A stretch of DNA of 64,000 bases from NCBI GenBank assembly GCA_047975005.1, contig JBKECW010000103.1, positions 9,302 through 73,301 on the forward strand, in the 5' to 3' direction. The stretch is from JBKEAJ01 sp047975005. GTDB taxonomy: Bacteria; Bacteroidota; Bacteroidia; Bacteroidales; Prolixibacteraceae. The translations under genes and the position numbers were made by a program. Positions within the stretch are counted from its first letter, which is position 1; every line of letters begins with the position of its first letter. Positions 54,762 through 62,848 of the stretch are shown here, in pieces. The notes beneath the pieces were generated by a model, which saw only the letters and a program-made list of their open reading frames with translations, did not search any database and was not told where the DNA came from.

Positions 54762-55988
54762 TTAAATATCCTTTGGTAGTACAATATTTAGGATTATTCC
54801 TAGAAATGCCGCTATTGTAAGTCCGGATATACTCAAAGCTTCGGAGAATGGTATCTCGGAAATACCGATGCCACAGACCAAAATGATTGAGGCGATAATT
54901 AGATTTCGAGAGTGCCCAAAATCTAACTGCGCATTTATCATCGTTCTCACCCCTATGGCAGCAATCATTCCAAAAAGTACGACAGACACACCTCCCATTA
55001 CCGGAAGTGGGATGTTGCTGATGGCTGCTCCAAATTTTCCGAACAGACTTAAAAATATCGCCATGAATGCGGCAACTCGCAACACCAAAGGATCGTAATT
55101 CTTGGTAACTGCCAGTACGCCCGTGTTTTCTCCATAAGTCGTATTGGCAGGACCTCCCATTAGTCCAGCAAAGATTGTTGCCAGTCCATCACCCAATATT
55201 GTCCTATTTAGACCTGGATCCTTGACAAAGTCCCTGCCAACAACAGCCCCGTTACTCTTTATGTCGCCAATATGTTCCATAAATACGACTAGGGCTATTG
55301 GAGCTAATGCTAGAATAGCATTCCACGAGAATTTTGGTGTTGTTGCAATTGTCGATACAACAGCATCATTGCTGAAAGTGAACCATGGTGCAGCTACTAT
55401 GGCGTCAGTATTTAATACTCCTAATAAACTTGATGCAATGTAACCAACTATAACCGAGGTGAGGATGGGAACAAGGCGAAAGAAAGACTTGCCTAAAACA
55501 CTACTTATAATCATTGTAATGACAACAATAGAGCTAATTAATAGTGATGTGCCGTTGAAAACTCCGTCTACGTACATAGCATTACTTATGGCTATAGGGC
55601 TTAATCGTAGACCAATTACAACGATAACAGGTCCAACAACAATAGGCGGGAAAAGTTTATTTATCTTTTCTACACCCCAGAGTTTTATAAAAAGCGATAT
55701 TAGTATATAAACAAAACCTGCACAGATAAGACCTCCCTTTAGATATTCCATGCCCATATTGTTGAGCACTAGCTGAATGCCGCCGATGAAGGCAAAGCTG
55801 GAACCGAGAAATGACGGAACTTTAAACTTTGTGACAGAGTGAAAAATTAATGTTCCTATTCCGGCACAGAAAAGTGCTATCGAGGGGTCGAGCCCAGTTA
55901 ATGCCGGGACTAATACTGTTGCCCCAAACATTGCTAGGACGTGTTGAAAACCAAGCAAAAGATAGGATGAGGTTTTGTGTTGCATCAT
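54762..55988 (-). CDS. uraA: Uracil permease (NCS2 family, UraA-like)
   Basis: 408 aa with 14 membrane segments, nucleobase:cation symporter-2 family. UraA features: GFQHVLAMFGATVLVPALTGLDPSIALFCAGIGTLIFH at the start, the substrate-contact VFMEHIGDIKSNG with Glu, and GGVSVVLFGMIAAIGVRTMINAQLDF. Proton-coupled uracil uptake at the inner membrane. Single gene under its own promoter (56019-56050). It is convergent with the M23 gene, and no clear terminator was found between them. Confidence 0.93.
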   Translation of the reverse strand: MMQHKTSSYLLLGFQHVLAMFGATVLVPALTGLDPSIALFCAGIGTLIFHSVTKFKVPSFLGSSFAFIGGIQLVLNNMGMEYLKGGLICAGFVYILISLFIKLWGVEKINKLFPPIVVGPVIVVIGLRLSPIAISNAMYVDGVFNGTSLLISSIVVITMIISSVLGKSFFRLVPILTSVIVGYIASSLLGVLNTDAIVAAPWFTFSNDAVVSTIATTPKFSWNAILALAPIALVVFMEHIGDIKSNGAVVGRDFVKDPGLNRTILGDGLATIFAGLMGGPANTTYGENTGVLAVTKNYDPLVLRVAAFMAIFLSLFGKFGAAISNIPLPVMGGVSVVLFGMIAAIGVRTMINAQLDFGHSRNLIIASIILVCGIGISEIPFSEALSISGLTIAAFLGIILNIVLPKDI

Positions 55989-56018
55989 AATACATTATTA
56001 TATGTTGTCTAAAACGTA

Positions 56019-56050
56019 CAAAGGTAATACAAGACAGTTTATTTTACAAG
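56019..56050 (-). promoter_or_regulatory. Promoter of uraA
   Basis: The minus strand reads CTTG (56047-56050) and TACCTTTG (56019-56026) with a 20 bp spacer; the uraA ATG (55988) lies 30 bp downstream. Confidence 0.65.
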
Positions 56051-56069
56051 CTGTTTATAGGGATTCGGA

Positions 56070-56939
56070 TTAATTTACATCTTGTCTCTCCAAATAGTTT
56101 TCCTGCATTTGTATGGTGTCGACACCTAGTTCTTCAAGAAATACCGCTATACTGCCGTACTTTGTTTTGATATCTTTAATAAATGCCTCAATCCAACTGC
56201 GTTTTACACCCATAAGCGGAATGATTGCTTCTGCCGCTTTAGCTCCGTAAGCCTCTGTCAGCTGTAACTTGTAGGAGTTAATATAGTCCGCAAGGTAATT
56301 ATTGGATTTTAGAAAGTCTGCAATGCAGTCTTCTTCTGATACTCCCAATGATGATAGAACAAGTACGCTTGTCATCCCTGCACGGTCTTTGCCTGCTGTG
56401 CAGTGCCATAGGCTTGCTTTTCCTGTTTCAAGTTTATCAAAGATTCTCTTCCACTGTGCAACTTTCAGAGAATCGGCTATGTAGGTCTTCGCCATAACGT
56501 CGTCAACACTCATCTCCCCGCTTGCAAGTTTCTGCATGAAGAGTTGCATCTGCTCCTCGTAGCTGAGTTCGCTGTCGCCTCCCTCGTTTCCTGAGGCATC
56601 TCCCGAAAGTGGGAAATGAATCAACTCTATCGACCTTGGCAGATTGTCTGCTTGCCCTTTAGACTCTACATCACTTCTTAAATCAAACACTTGCGCTATG
56701 CCTATATCGGAAAGCTTTGTTTTGTCGGCTTCCGTTAGTGCCGACAGCTCGCCAGAACGGAACAACTTTCTGTACAATACTCTTTTTCCGTCCTGTCCAA
56801 CGTAGCCTCCAAGGTCTCGCATGTTCTCCTCTCCTTCGAGAAATATGTGGTTCTCGTACACTTTGTATTCGTTTCCCGTCTTGTTATCATCACTGCCCGA
56901 CGCTAATGCTGAAAGGGCAAATGCTGCTAGTAGATACAT
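56070..56939 (-). CDS. Exported tyrosine/dual-specificity phosphatase (PtpB/Y_phosphatase3 type)
   Basis: 289 aa. A short hydrophobic N-terminus (MYLLAAFALSALASG) looks like a signal peptide without a lipobox. The core has the family start NMRDLGGY and the catalytic loop HCTAGKDRAG with Cys180 and the Arg of CX5R. The variant CTAGKDRAG is that of the Y_phosphatase3 group (PF13350), relatives of which act on phosphotyrosine and also on phosphoinositides. It lies 87 bp downstream of a phytase gene on the same strand, so both may act on inositol phosphates in the periplasm. Substrate untested. Confidence 0.85.
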   Translation of the reverse strand: MYLLAAFALSALASGSDDNKTGNEYKVYENHIFLEGEENMRDLGGYVGQDGKRVLYRKLFRSGELSALTEADKTKLSDIGIAQVFDLRSDVESKGQADNLPRSIELIHFPLSGDASGNEGGDSELSYEEQMQLFMQKLASGEMSVDDVMAKTYIADSLKVAQWKRIFDKLETGKASLWHCTAGKDRAGMTSVLVLSSLGVSEEDCIADFLKSNNYLADYINSYKLQLTEAYGAKAAEAIIPLMGVKRSWIEAFIKDIKTKYGSIAVFLEELGVDTIQMQENYLERQDVN

Positions 56940-57026
56940 AAATTGATATTTTTTCTTGTTTTCTATCTGTAATTTTATTTTTAACTAGGTCAAAAGTAGA
57001 TTAAATATAACATGGATAATGTAAGT

Positions 57027-58127
57027 TTATTCCATTCGGGCTATTGCCTTCTCGACTTCTTCCCACGAGATGTACTTGAAGTTCTGGCTTGTCAATTTCT
57101 TCTTGTCATAGTTAAAACCATCTTGCACAAGCAATATTCCTTTCGGGAATGCTGCACCTAAAGGAAGACTGCAAATGTCTATCCCGTCAGTCTCCTCAAC
57201 ACCGTCGATACTGCCATCTTCAATTCTGAAACTCCCCAAATATTTATTGTCCTTCTGACGTTCAAATACGGCAAAAGAATAATTGCCTTGCGATGATGCT
57301 AACAAATACCCATTGCCACAGCCAGTGTCATAGATTGCTATCCCTTCGATGTCGTAATTCAGATTTGTGTTTTCTTCGGAGCTGTTGGCAATAATAGTTC
57401 CATCTGTCGAAGCATCTGGCTCTGCGGCAAACTTATATATTCCGGCTTTCTCCTTACCGAGATAGACAATTGCTGTTTCATCGTCAGCTACCATCCCTTC
57501 GGTTTGGGTGCCGACATTGAAAGCTCGAACCATAAGAGCATCAACCTTGCCGCTGTTTTCAAATAATTCCCATTGCTCTATTTCGCCGGCTTTACTGTTG
57601 ATAAATACATAGAACTTGTCTGATATCTTGCTCTTGTACAGGCATAAGCCATAGACCTCTCCTTTCATAGCAGTACGAATCTCCCTGACATGAATCTGCT
57701 CCAACACACCACGAGCTCCGATTTTGTATAAAGAAATGGAATGCGTCGTCCGATTACTCGAAGCGAGAATATCCACAGTATCTTTGCCAAGAGCAAAGCC
57801 ATAGCGCAAATCGCAATTGTTCATCTCGCCATCGGGGTAATAGTTTAATTGTTTGCCCTGCAGATTGTATGTTGCAAGACCGCCCTTTTTGTCTGTCCCT
57901 ATTACAAAAGACCTAGTGCTGTCTTCTGCGTCATACCAAAGTGCTGGATCATCTGCCGAGTCGTCCATCTTGGTGCGTGGAGTAGGAGTTGTTTCTACGC
58001 TTGCCGTAACGATATTGTTAATATGCAGACCCGCTTTCTTTGAGCCCTCACTGACCCGCTTTTCATTGCAGGAGCATAGTGCCGACAAAAGCACCACAGT
58101 TGAAAGTATTGTTTTTTTGATGTGCAT
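57027..58127 (-). CDS. Beta-propeller (3-)phytase lipoprotein
   Basis: 366 aa, lipobox ALCSC. It is a BPP-type phytase (PF02333): DDPALWYD, TDKKGGLATYNLQGK, NNCDLRYGF, EGMVADDE, DIEGIAIYD and SQGNYSFAVFERQKDNKYLGSFRIEDG follow the six-blade propeller order. It hydrolyses phytate using calcium ions in the propeller centre. Acidic calcium-binding residues are visible in DDPALW and DIEGI. It is probably co-transcribed with the phosphatase gene. The upstream TATCTTTG (58132-58139) is only 5 bp before the ATG, too close for a normal leader, so it may not be the promoter. Confidence 0.92.
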   Translation of the reverse strand: MHIKKTILSTVVLLSALCSCNEKRVSEGSKKAGLHINNIVTASVETTPTPRTKMDDSADDPALWYDAEDSTRSFVIGTDKKGGLATYNLQGKQLNYYPDGEMNNCDLRYGFALGKDTVDILASSNRTTHSISLYKIGARGVLEQIHVREIRTAMKGEVYGLCLYKSKISDKFYVFINSKAGEIEQWELFENSGKVDALMVRAFNVGTQTEGMVADDETAIVYLGKEKAGIYKFAAEPDASTDGTIIANSSEENTNLNYDIEGIAIYDTGCGNGYLLASSQGNYSFAVFERQKDNKYLGSFRIEDGSIDGVEETDGIDICSLPLGAAFPKGILLVQDGFNYDKKKLTSQNFKYISWEEVEKAIARME

Positions 58128-58203
58128 GCCTCAAAGATATGATTAATCAGAGTTAAATATAGGCTTATTATGATAATTTTTTTATTTTCATAGAATTAAT
58201 TTA

Positions 58204-58211
58204 TAACTTTG
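58204..58211 (+). promoter_or_regulatory. -7 element for the FMN riboswitch/ribB transcript
   Basis: TAACTTTG matches TAnnTTTG and lies about 10 bp before the riboswitch, so transcription would start just at its 5' end. No good TTTG -33 element was found. Confidence 0.6.
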
Positions 58212-58219
58212 AAATGATT

Positions 58220-58335
58220 TTCTTCGGGGCAGGGTGTAAGTCCCTACCGGCGGTAAGAGTCCGCGACTCCTTGATAAAAGGACTGATTTGGTGAAATTCC
58301 AAAACCGACAGTTAAAGTCTGGATGGTAGAAGGAA
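58220..58335 (+). promoter_or_regulatory. FMN riboswitch (RFN element) upstream of ribB
   Basis: The conserved RFN blocks appear in order: ttcggggcagggtg, tccctaccggcggtaag, agtccgcgac, ggtgaaattccaaaaccgac, agttaaagtctggatg and gtagaag, and the 5' and 3' ends (cttc / gaag) close the P1 helix. FMN binding reduces expression of riboflavin synthesis genes. The following about 100 bp (to the ATG at 58438) contain a weak cacaa/ttgtg hairpin that could be part of the switch, and an aaggag site before ribB. Confidence 0.95.
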
Positions 58336-58437
58336 AGTATCAGCACAATTATTCAATTGAGTTAGTCTCAGTTGTGTAGCTACTTGCGTGTACTTTGCTC
58401 CGTCGATTTTAATATTAATGTTTTAAAGGAGTAAAGA

Positions 58438-59103
58438 ATGAATTATTTAGAATTGTTTGGGAGCGACAGCGAGAAAAGAGTGGAAAATGCTGTAGAGAAG
58501 TTGCAGCAAGGGTTTGGAATTTTGCTTGTTGATGATGAAAATCGGGAGAATGAGGGCGATATTATATTCTCGGCAGAGAAAATGACAGTCGAAGATATGG
58601 CATTGATGATTAGGGAGTGCAGTGGGATAGTGTGTCTTTGCCTGACGACTGAGAAGTGCAAGAGTCTAAATCTTAGACAGATGACTGACGAAAATACTAG
58701 CAAAAATCAAACGGCATTTACCATATCTATTGAGGCGAGGGAAGGAGTAACAACAGGAGTTTCGGCACAAGACAGGATTACTACAATAAAAACAGCAATC
58801 TCGGCTACTGCTGCTCCCGAGGATTTATCACGTCCCGGTCATGTCTTCCCTTTGCTAGCACGAGATAGAGGTGTCTTTGAAAGGCGTGGACATACGGAAG
58901 GGAGTGTCGACCTGATGAAAATTGCAGGCTTGGGCGATGCTGCTGTTTTGTGCGAACTTACCAATGAAGACGGCACAATGGCAAGGCTTCCCGAAGTATG
59001 TAGTTTTGCCCAAAAGCACAACATGACAGTAGTGTCAATAGAAGATATTTACCAATATAGAATGAAAAGTCGAACCAATTACATGAAATCGACAAGTTTG
59101 TAG
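58438..59103 (+). CDS. ribB: 3,4-dihydroxy-2-butanone-4-phosphate synthase
   Basis: 221 aa, single-domain RibB (no fused GTP cyclohydrolase II). It converts ribulose 5-phosphate to the four-carbon precursor of riboflavin. Motifs: DDENRENEGDIIFSAE (metal site), GIVCLCL, TTGVSAQDRITTI, RPGHVFPLLARDRGVFERRGHTEGSVDL and the C-terminal DGTMARLPEV. It has a good aaggag ribosome binding site before the ATG, unusual in this phylum, in keeping with a translation-level riboswitch. The gene end overlaps the end of the convergent Fic gene by 25 bp. Confidence 0.96.
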   Translation: MNYLELFGSDSEKRVENAVEKLQQGFGILLVDDENRENEGDIIFSAEKMTVEDMALMIRECSGIVCLCLTTEKCKSLNLRQMTDENTSKNQTAFTISIEAREGVTTGVSAQDRITTIKTAISATAAPEDLSRPGHVFPLLARDRGVFERRGHTEGSVDLMKIAGLGDAAVLCELTNEDGTMARLPEVCSFAQKHNMTVVSIEDIYQYRMKSRTNYMKSTSL

Positions 59104-60179
59104 TTGATGCTTCTGCCTCCTTCGTCTGCTTGTTCTAAAATACCTTTCTCCATTAAGTCTTTAATATCTCTCAATGCTGTGTCGGTAGAGGCTTTGGTGA
59201 TTTTTGCCCATTTTGAGGTTTTTAGTTTCCCCTCAAAGCCGTCAAGGAGTTTGTTGAGCATTAAGCGTTGCCTTTCGTTGATGGAGGTTTGTTCGTGGAG
59301 CTTCCAAAATTCGGCTTTGCGCAGTATTGTTTGTGTTGTGTCTTCGCTGGAATGTATTGCGTTTTTTAGACAATGAAGAAACCAGTTAAGCCATTCAGTA
59401 ATGTCGCCCGAGCTGTGCTGTACTCTTTGCAGTACTTCGTAGTACTGCTTGCGCTCAGCCAGTATCTGCTTCGACATGCTGTAAAACCTTTCGCCGCTGT
59501 CTTCTGCACGTGCCAACAACATATCTGTTATAGCCCTTGCTATTCTGCCGTTGCCATCATCAAATGGATGAATGATGATAAACCAAAAATGTGCTATCGC
59601 AGCTTTTAAGACTAAGTCTAGGCTGTCGTTATTATTTAACCAATGCAGAAATACATCCATTTCTGCTTTTAGTGACTCGGGATTTATGGCTTCGTAGTGT
59701 ATCTTTTCCTTTCCCATCACTCCTGAAACTACTTGTATCCTGCCTGTACGGTATTCTCCTATTTCTATTTGACGTATACCGCTATATCCTGAGGGGAATA
59801 AGGCTGCGTGCCATCCAAATAAACGTTCTTCTGTTAGTGGTGAATGGTAGTGCTGTGTAGCATCAAGCATCATTTCCACTAATCCGTCTATATATCGAGT
59901 ACTTGCTACAAGTTCTAACGTACTGATACCTAGTTGTTTTGCTATTGATGAGCGAACTTGATTAAAATCAAGTATTTCACCCTCTATTTCTGATGATTTT
60001 ACAAGGTCTGAGCTTAAAACCGAAAGGGTGGCTTCTTCCTTTCCAGAAAAACCTAGTGCATTCATTTGTCCAATAATCTTCCCCTGCATCAGCCGTACTT
60101 CTCCAAAAACGGAATTTATGGCTTTATCGTCCCATGTAAAATCTCTCCAATTGTCGTATTCGTATATATATTTTGCCAT
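59079..60179 (-). CDS. Fic-domain AMPylase-like protein with C-terminal winged helix
   Basis: 366 aa from the ATG at 60179 (MAKYIYEYDNWRDFTWDDKA); a longer frame from 60251 would add 24 residues that would cover the operator repeat. Layout: DUF4172-like N-domain with the inhibitory motif S62-xxx-E66-G67 (class II Fic, SSEIEG); Fic core with catalytic His204 in HPFDDGNGRIAR; and a C-terminal region about 285-366 (RLMLNKLLDGFEGKLKT, SKWAKITKASTDTALRDIKDLMEKGIL) that reads like a winged-helix DNA-binding domain. The family transfers AMP to target proteins, and the N-terminal glutamate normally blocks ATP binding. An inverted repeat upstream suggests autoregulation. Confidence 0.88.
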   Translation of the reverse strand: MAKYIYEYDNWRDFTWDDKAINSVFGEVRLMQGKIIGQMNALGFSGKEEATLSVLSSDLVKSSEIEGEILDFNQVRSSIAKQLGISTLELVASTRYIDGLVEMMLDATQHYHSPLTEERLFGWHAALFPSGYSGIRQIEIGEYRTGRIQVVSGVMGKEKIHYEAINPESLKAEMDVFLHWLNNNDSLDLVLKAAIAHFWFIIIHPFDDGNGRIARAITDMLLARAEDSGERFYSMSKQILAERKQYYEVLQRVQHSSGDITEWLNWFLHCLKNAIHSSEDTTQTILRKAEFWKLHEQTSINERQRLMLNKLLDGFEGKLKTSKWAKITKASTDTALRDIKDLMEKGILEQADEGGRSINYKLVDFM

Positions 60180-60198
60180 CGGTATCAGTAATTTGCGA

Positions 60199-60206
60199 CA
60201 AATATA
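60199..60206 (-). promoter_or_regulatory. -7 element for the first Fic gene
   Basis: The minus strand reads TATATTTG, a match to TAnnTTTG, 20 bp upstream of the ATG at 60179. The -33 position would lie at the edge of the inverted repeat at 60225-60257. Confidence 0.5.
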
Positions 60207-60224
60207 TAAATTATTCGCCGTATA

Positions 60225-60257
60225 TTTGCGGTGAATAAGTACATCTTTCACCGCAAA
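60225..60257. repeat. Perfect 11-bp inverted repeat upstream of the Fic gene (candidate operator)
   Basis: tttgcggtgaa (60225-60235) and its exact complement ttcaccgcaaa (60247-60257) are separated by 11 nt. A related half-site, ttcgccg, lies at 60214-60220. The repeat covers the -33 region and upstream of the Fic promoter, a typical repressor position. The winged helix of the adjacent Fic protein is the obvious candidate ligand. Confidence 0.6.
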
Positions 60258-60313
60258 GCTGATTTTTTGTCATCCTTGTATTATGTTGCTAACAAGGTAA
60301 AGAAATGAAGCAG

Positions 60314-61138
60314 CTAAAAGAAGAAATTCATACCTCTTATATTTTTTCTCGTACCTTCATAATTCAGTTCTGCTGATAAAATTTTCACTTCGTTCTTAAG
60401 ATATTTCTCAGTCTGCCCAAACATAAAATCGTAGAATTTATCTATCTTTTCTTCTTGCCGAGATTGTTCTAGTGCTTCAATATAAGGTTTTTTATCCTCC
60501 GACAAAACAGGTGTTATCGGGTGATTATGATACTGTTGAACATAATTCATAAGTAGCCTTGACAATCGCCCATTACCATCTGCAAAAGGATGGATTGAAA
60601 CCGCTTGGAAGTGTATGTCAAAGGCAAACATACTGTTATCTATAAATTCTTTATGTTTGTCAATGTTAGTATTTATGTAGTCAACAAGTTCTTCGACCAT
60701 TTTCGGCACTTCTTGCCACTTCGCAAAGGATTTTGCTCCACTTATGTGTACTCCACATTTGCGAAACTCACCTTTTGAGGAATCAAAAGAACCTGTGATA
60801 AGATTATATTCTGAGCCTGTGTTTTTTAGTATTAACGAAGATATGGTTTGAATTTTATCGATTGTCAGTTTCTCGCGTTCTGATGCCAATTGCAATGTAT
60901 ATTTAAGAGCCTCTAAATGGTCTTTTGCCATCATAACATGCGAAAGTGGCTTTCCTTTTTCAGGAGTTATATCAAACTCAAAAAGCCTTTCTAAATCCTT
61001 ATATGTTAGTGTAGACCCTTCTATAACAGTGGAATGATGAGTAATCTGATAATTATTTATCTTATCATAATTGACCATGCTCTGAGTCAGTTTAAGATAC
61101 TCTTCTTTAAGCCTTATCAAATCATCAAAATTTTTCAT
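60314..61138 (-). CDS. Fic-domain protein (class II), in operon with DUF2442
   Basis: 274 aa. It has the Fic core with catalytic His183 in HPFADGNGRLSR and an N-terminal inhibitory motif S36-xxx-E40-G41 (HHSTVIEGSTLT), again class II. The middle reads LTIDKIQTISSLIL and CGVHISGAKSFAKWQEVPKMVEELV. No winged helix; the C-terminus (about 230-274) is short and basic. It follows the DUF2442 gene by 18 bp. It is less than 30% similar by eye to the neighbouring Fic protein, so it is not a recent duplicate. Targets unknown. Confidence 0.88.
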   Translation of the reverse strand: MKNFDDLIRLKEEYLKLTQSMVNYDKINNYQITHHSTVIEGSTLTYKDLERLFEFDITPEKGKPLSHVMMAKDHLEALKYTLQLASEREKLTIDKIQTISSLILKNTGSEYNLITGSFDSSKGEFRKCGVHISGAKSFAKWQEVPKMVEELVDYINTNIDKHKEFIDNSMFAFDIHFQAVSIHPFADGNGRLSRLLMNYVQQYHNHPITPVLSEDKKPYIEALEQSRQEEKIDKFYDFMFGQTEKYLKNEVKILSAELNYEGTRKNIRGMNFFF

Positions 61139-61156
61139 TTCCTTGTCTATAATGCG

Positions 61157-61363
61157 CTATTCTAGTAAGTTCTCAATGGATATGTCTTCGTCTAAATCTT
61201 CCCAGTGAATCCCTTCTCCTTTCCCTATAAACCTCCATTTTTCTAATTGTTCTTTTGTTGCATTCCTTAATTTTTGAAACCATTCCAAAGGCACTGATAA
61301 CTCCCTTCCATCTTCGAGAAGTATCACCATTTTAGTCTCTGTAAAAGATAAATCTAAATCCAT
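61157..61363 (-). CDS. DUF2442 small protein upstream of fic
   Basis: 68 aa, acidic, DUF2442 type (PF10387): MDLDLSFTETKMVILLEDGRELSVPLEWFQKLRNAT...EKWRFIGKGEGIHWEDLDEDISIENLL. The family pairs with small or toxin-like genes (often DUF4160) and is suspected to be antitoxin-like; this is not proven. Here it is the first gene of a two-gene unit with fic, with a promoter box 27 bp upstream. No DUF4160 gene is present. Confidence 0.85.
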   Translation of the reverse strand: MDLDLSFTETKMVILLEDGRELSVPLEWFQKLRNATKEQLEKWRFIGKGEGIHWEDLDEDISIENLLE

Positions 61364-61389
61364 TTACTATTAATACTGTTGGCATGAAA

Positions 61390-61397
61390 CAAAGGTA
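61390..61397 (-). promoter_or_regulatory. -7 element for the DUF2442-fic operon
   Basis: The minus strand reads TACCTTTG, a perfect TAnnTTTG, 27 bp before the DUF2442 ATG at 61363. No clear -33 element is seen. Confidence 0.55.
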
Positions 61398-61465
61398 ATT
61401 CTTTTTTTGTAAACTACATTGCTATGAGTCTCTGGCAACAAATATAAATCCCCAAAGAATCAAAA

Positions 61466-61490
61466 AAGACCCACCAAATAGGTGAGTCTT
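61466..61490 (-). terminator. Terminator at the end of the nqr operon
   Basis: A 10 bp stem (61466-61475 with 61481-61490, one G-T wobble on the minus strand) has a 5-nt loop; reading leftward it runs into a T-rich stretch. It is 25 bp after the nqrF stop. Confidence 0.75.
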
Positions 61491-61515
61491 AGTATAATAA
61501 TGTGATTATTGCTGC

Positions 61516-62823
61516 TTATCCGCCAAAGTCATCGTAGCGGACGTTTTCCTTCGGCACTCCGTAGTCGTGGCACATTTGCACCACTGCTTTGTTCATCATC
61601 GGAGGTCCACAGAAGTAGAACTCTATGTCTTCGGGAGCATCGTGGATGTCAAGATAGTTTTTCATCAATGCCTGATGCACGAAGCCTGTAAATCCGTCGC
61701 CCTCTTCGTCGTGTATGTCTTTCTTGACTTTCCAATTGTCTTCGGGAAGTGGCTCGGAAAGAACGATAAAGAATTTGAAGTTCGGGAATTTCTTCTCCAG
61801 CTCTCTGAAATAGTGAACATAGAAAAGCTCTCGCTTAGAACGTCCTCCATACCAGTATGTTACCTTCCTGCCCGTTTGCATTGTTCTGAACAACTGATAT
61901 AGGTGCGAACGCATGGGTGCCATTCCTGCTCCTCCGCCGATGTATACCATCTCGGCATCGGAGTCCTCATTGATGAAAAACTCACCGTAAGGTCCTGATA
62001 TTGTTACTGTGTCGCCGGGTTTGCGTGAGAAAATGTATGACGAGGCAATGCCAGGATTGACGTTCATCCAGCCGTTTTTGTTCCTATCCCATGGTGGGGT
62101 GGCAACACGAACGTTGAGCATAATCTCCCGACCCTCAGCAGGATACGATGCCATTGAGTAGGCTCGTTCTGCCAACTCAGGATTTTTCATCACCAAAGGC
62201 CAAAGCTGAAACTTGTCCCACTCTTCTTTAAACTTCATCGGGTCTTCGGGGTGGTCGGTGGGGTGGGCGGTGATGTCGATATCTGAGTATTTAATCTCAC
62301 ACTTCGGGATTTCAATCTGAATATATCCGCCTGCTTTGTAGTCCATATCTTCAGGAATTTCTACTACAAATTCCTTGATGAACGATGCAACGTTGTAGTT
62401 TCTCACAACCTTTGCCTCCCATTTTTTGATACCGAAAATTTCTTCGGGAACATGAATTTCCATGTCTTCTTTCACCTTCACCTGACACGCCAGTCGCCAG
62501 TTGTCTTGCTGCTCCTTGCGCGAGAAGAAACCCGTTTCGGTGGGTAGTATCGAACCGCCGCCCGACTCAACCTGACAACGGCACATACCGCACGAACCGC
62601 CACCTCCACACGCCGATGGAAGTAGTATCTTGTTGTCGCCCAAGTTCGAGAGCAGAGTAGTACCAGGAGTTGCATCGATTTCTTGCTCGCCACCATTGAT
62701 TGTTATCTTCGTAATGCCCGATGGAAGCAACTTCTTCTTTGCATATAAAAGTATTGATACCAGCAATATTATTACGAGTAGAAATACTACTATACTCGTA
62801 AATATAACTGTTGTATCTATCAT
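61516..62823 (-). CDS. nqrF: Na+-translocating NADH:quinone reductase subunit F
   Basis: 435 aa from the ATG at 62823 (MIDTTVIFTSIVVFLLVIILL); an ATG four codons upstream at 62835 is equally possible. One N-terminal membrane helix, then a ferredoxin-like 2Fe-2S domain (ACGGGGSCGMCRC plus LACQV), an FAD domain (RAYSMASYP) and an NADH domain (MVYIGGGAGMAPMRSHLYQ, WYGGRSKRELFY, FYFCGPPMMNKAVVQM). It takes electrons from NADH into the Nqr complex, which pumps sodium. Last gene of the nqr operon, 25 bp after nqrE. Confidence 0.96.
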   Translation of the reverse strand: MIDTTVIFTSIVVFLLVIILLVSILLYAKKKLLPSGITKITINGGEQEIDATPGTTLLSNLGDNKILLPSACGGGGSCGMCRCQVESGGGSILPTETGFFSRKEQQDNWRLACQVKVKEDMEIHVPEEIFGIKKWEAKVVRNYNVASFIKEFVVEIPEDMDYKAGGYIQIEIPKCEIKYSDIDITAHPTDHPEDPMKFKEEWDKFQLWPLVMKNPELAERAYSMASYPAEGREIMLNVRVATPPWDRNKNGWMNVNPGIASSYIFSRKPGDTVTISGPYGEFFINEDSDAEMVYIGGGAGMAPMRSHLYQLFRTMQTGRKVTYWYGGRSKRELFYVHYFRELEKKFPNFKFFIVLSEPLPEDNWKVKKDIHDEEGDGFTGFVHQALMKNYLDIHDAPEDIEFYFCGPPMMNKAVVQMCHDYGVPKENVRYDDFGG

Positions 62824-62848
62824 TAATAGTATCATCTCATTTAATGTT

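Noticed and set aside
58132..58139. TATCTTTG promoter box for the phytase gene (minus strand)
   Set aside because: It is only 5 bp from the start codon and has no -33 partner; it would leave no leader, so a chance match is likely.
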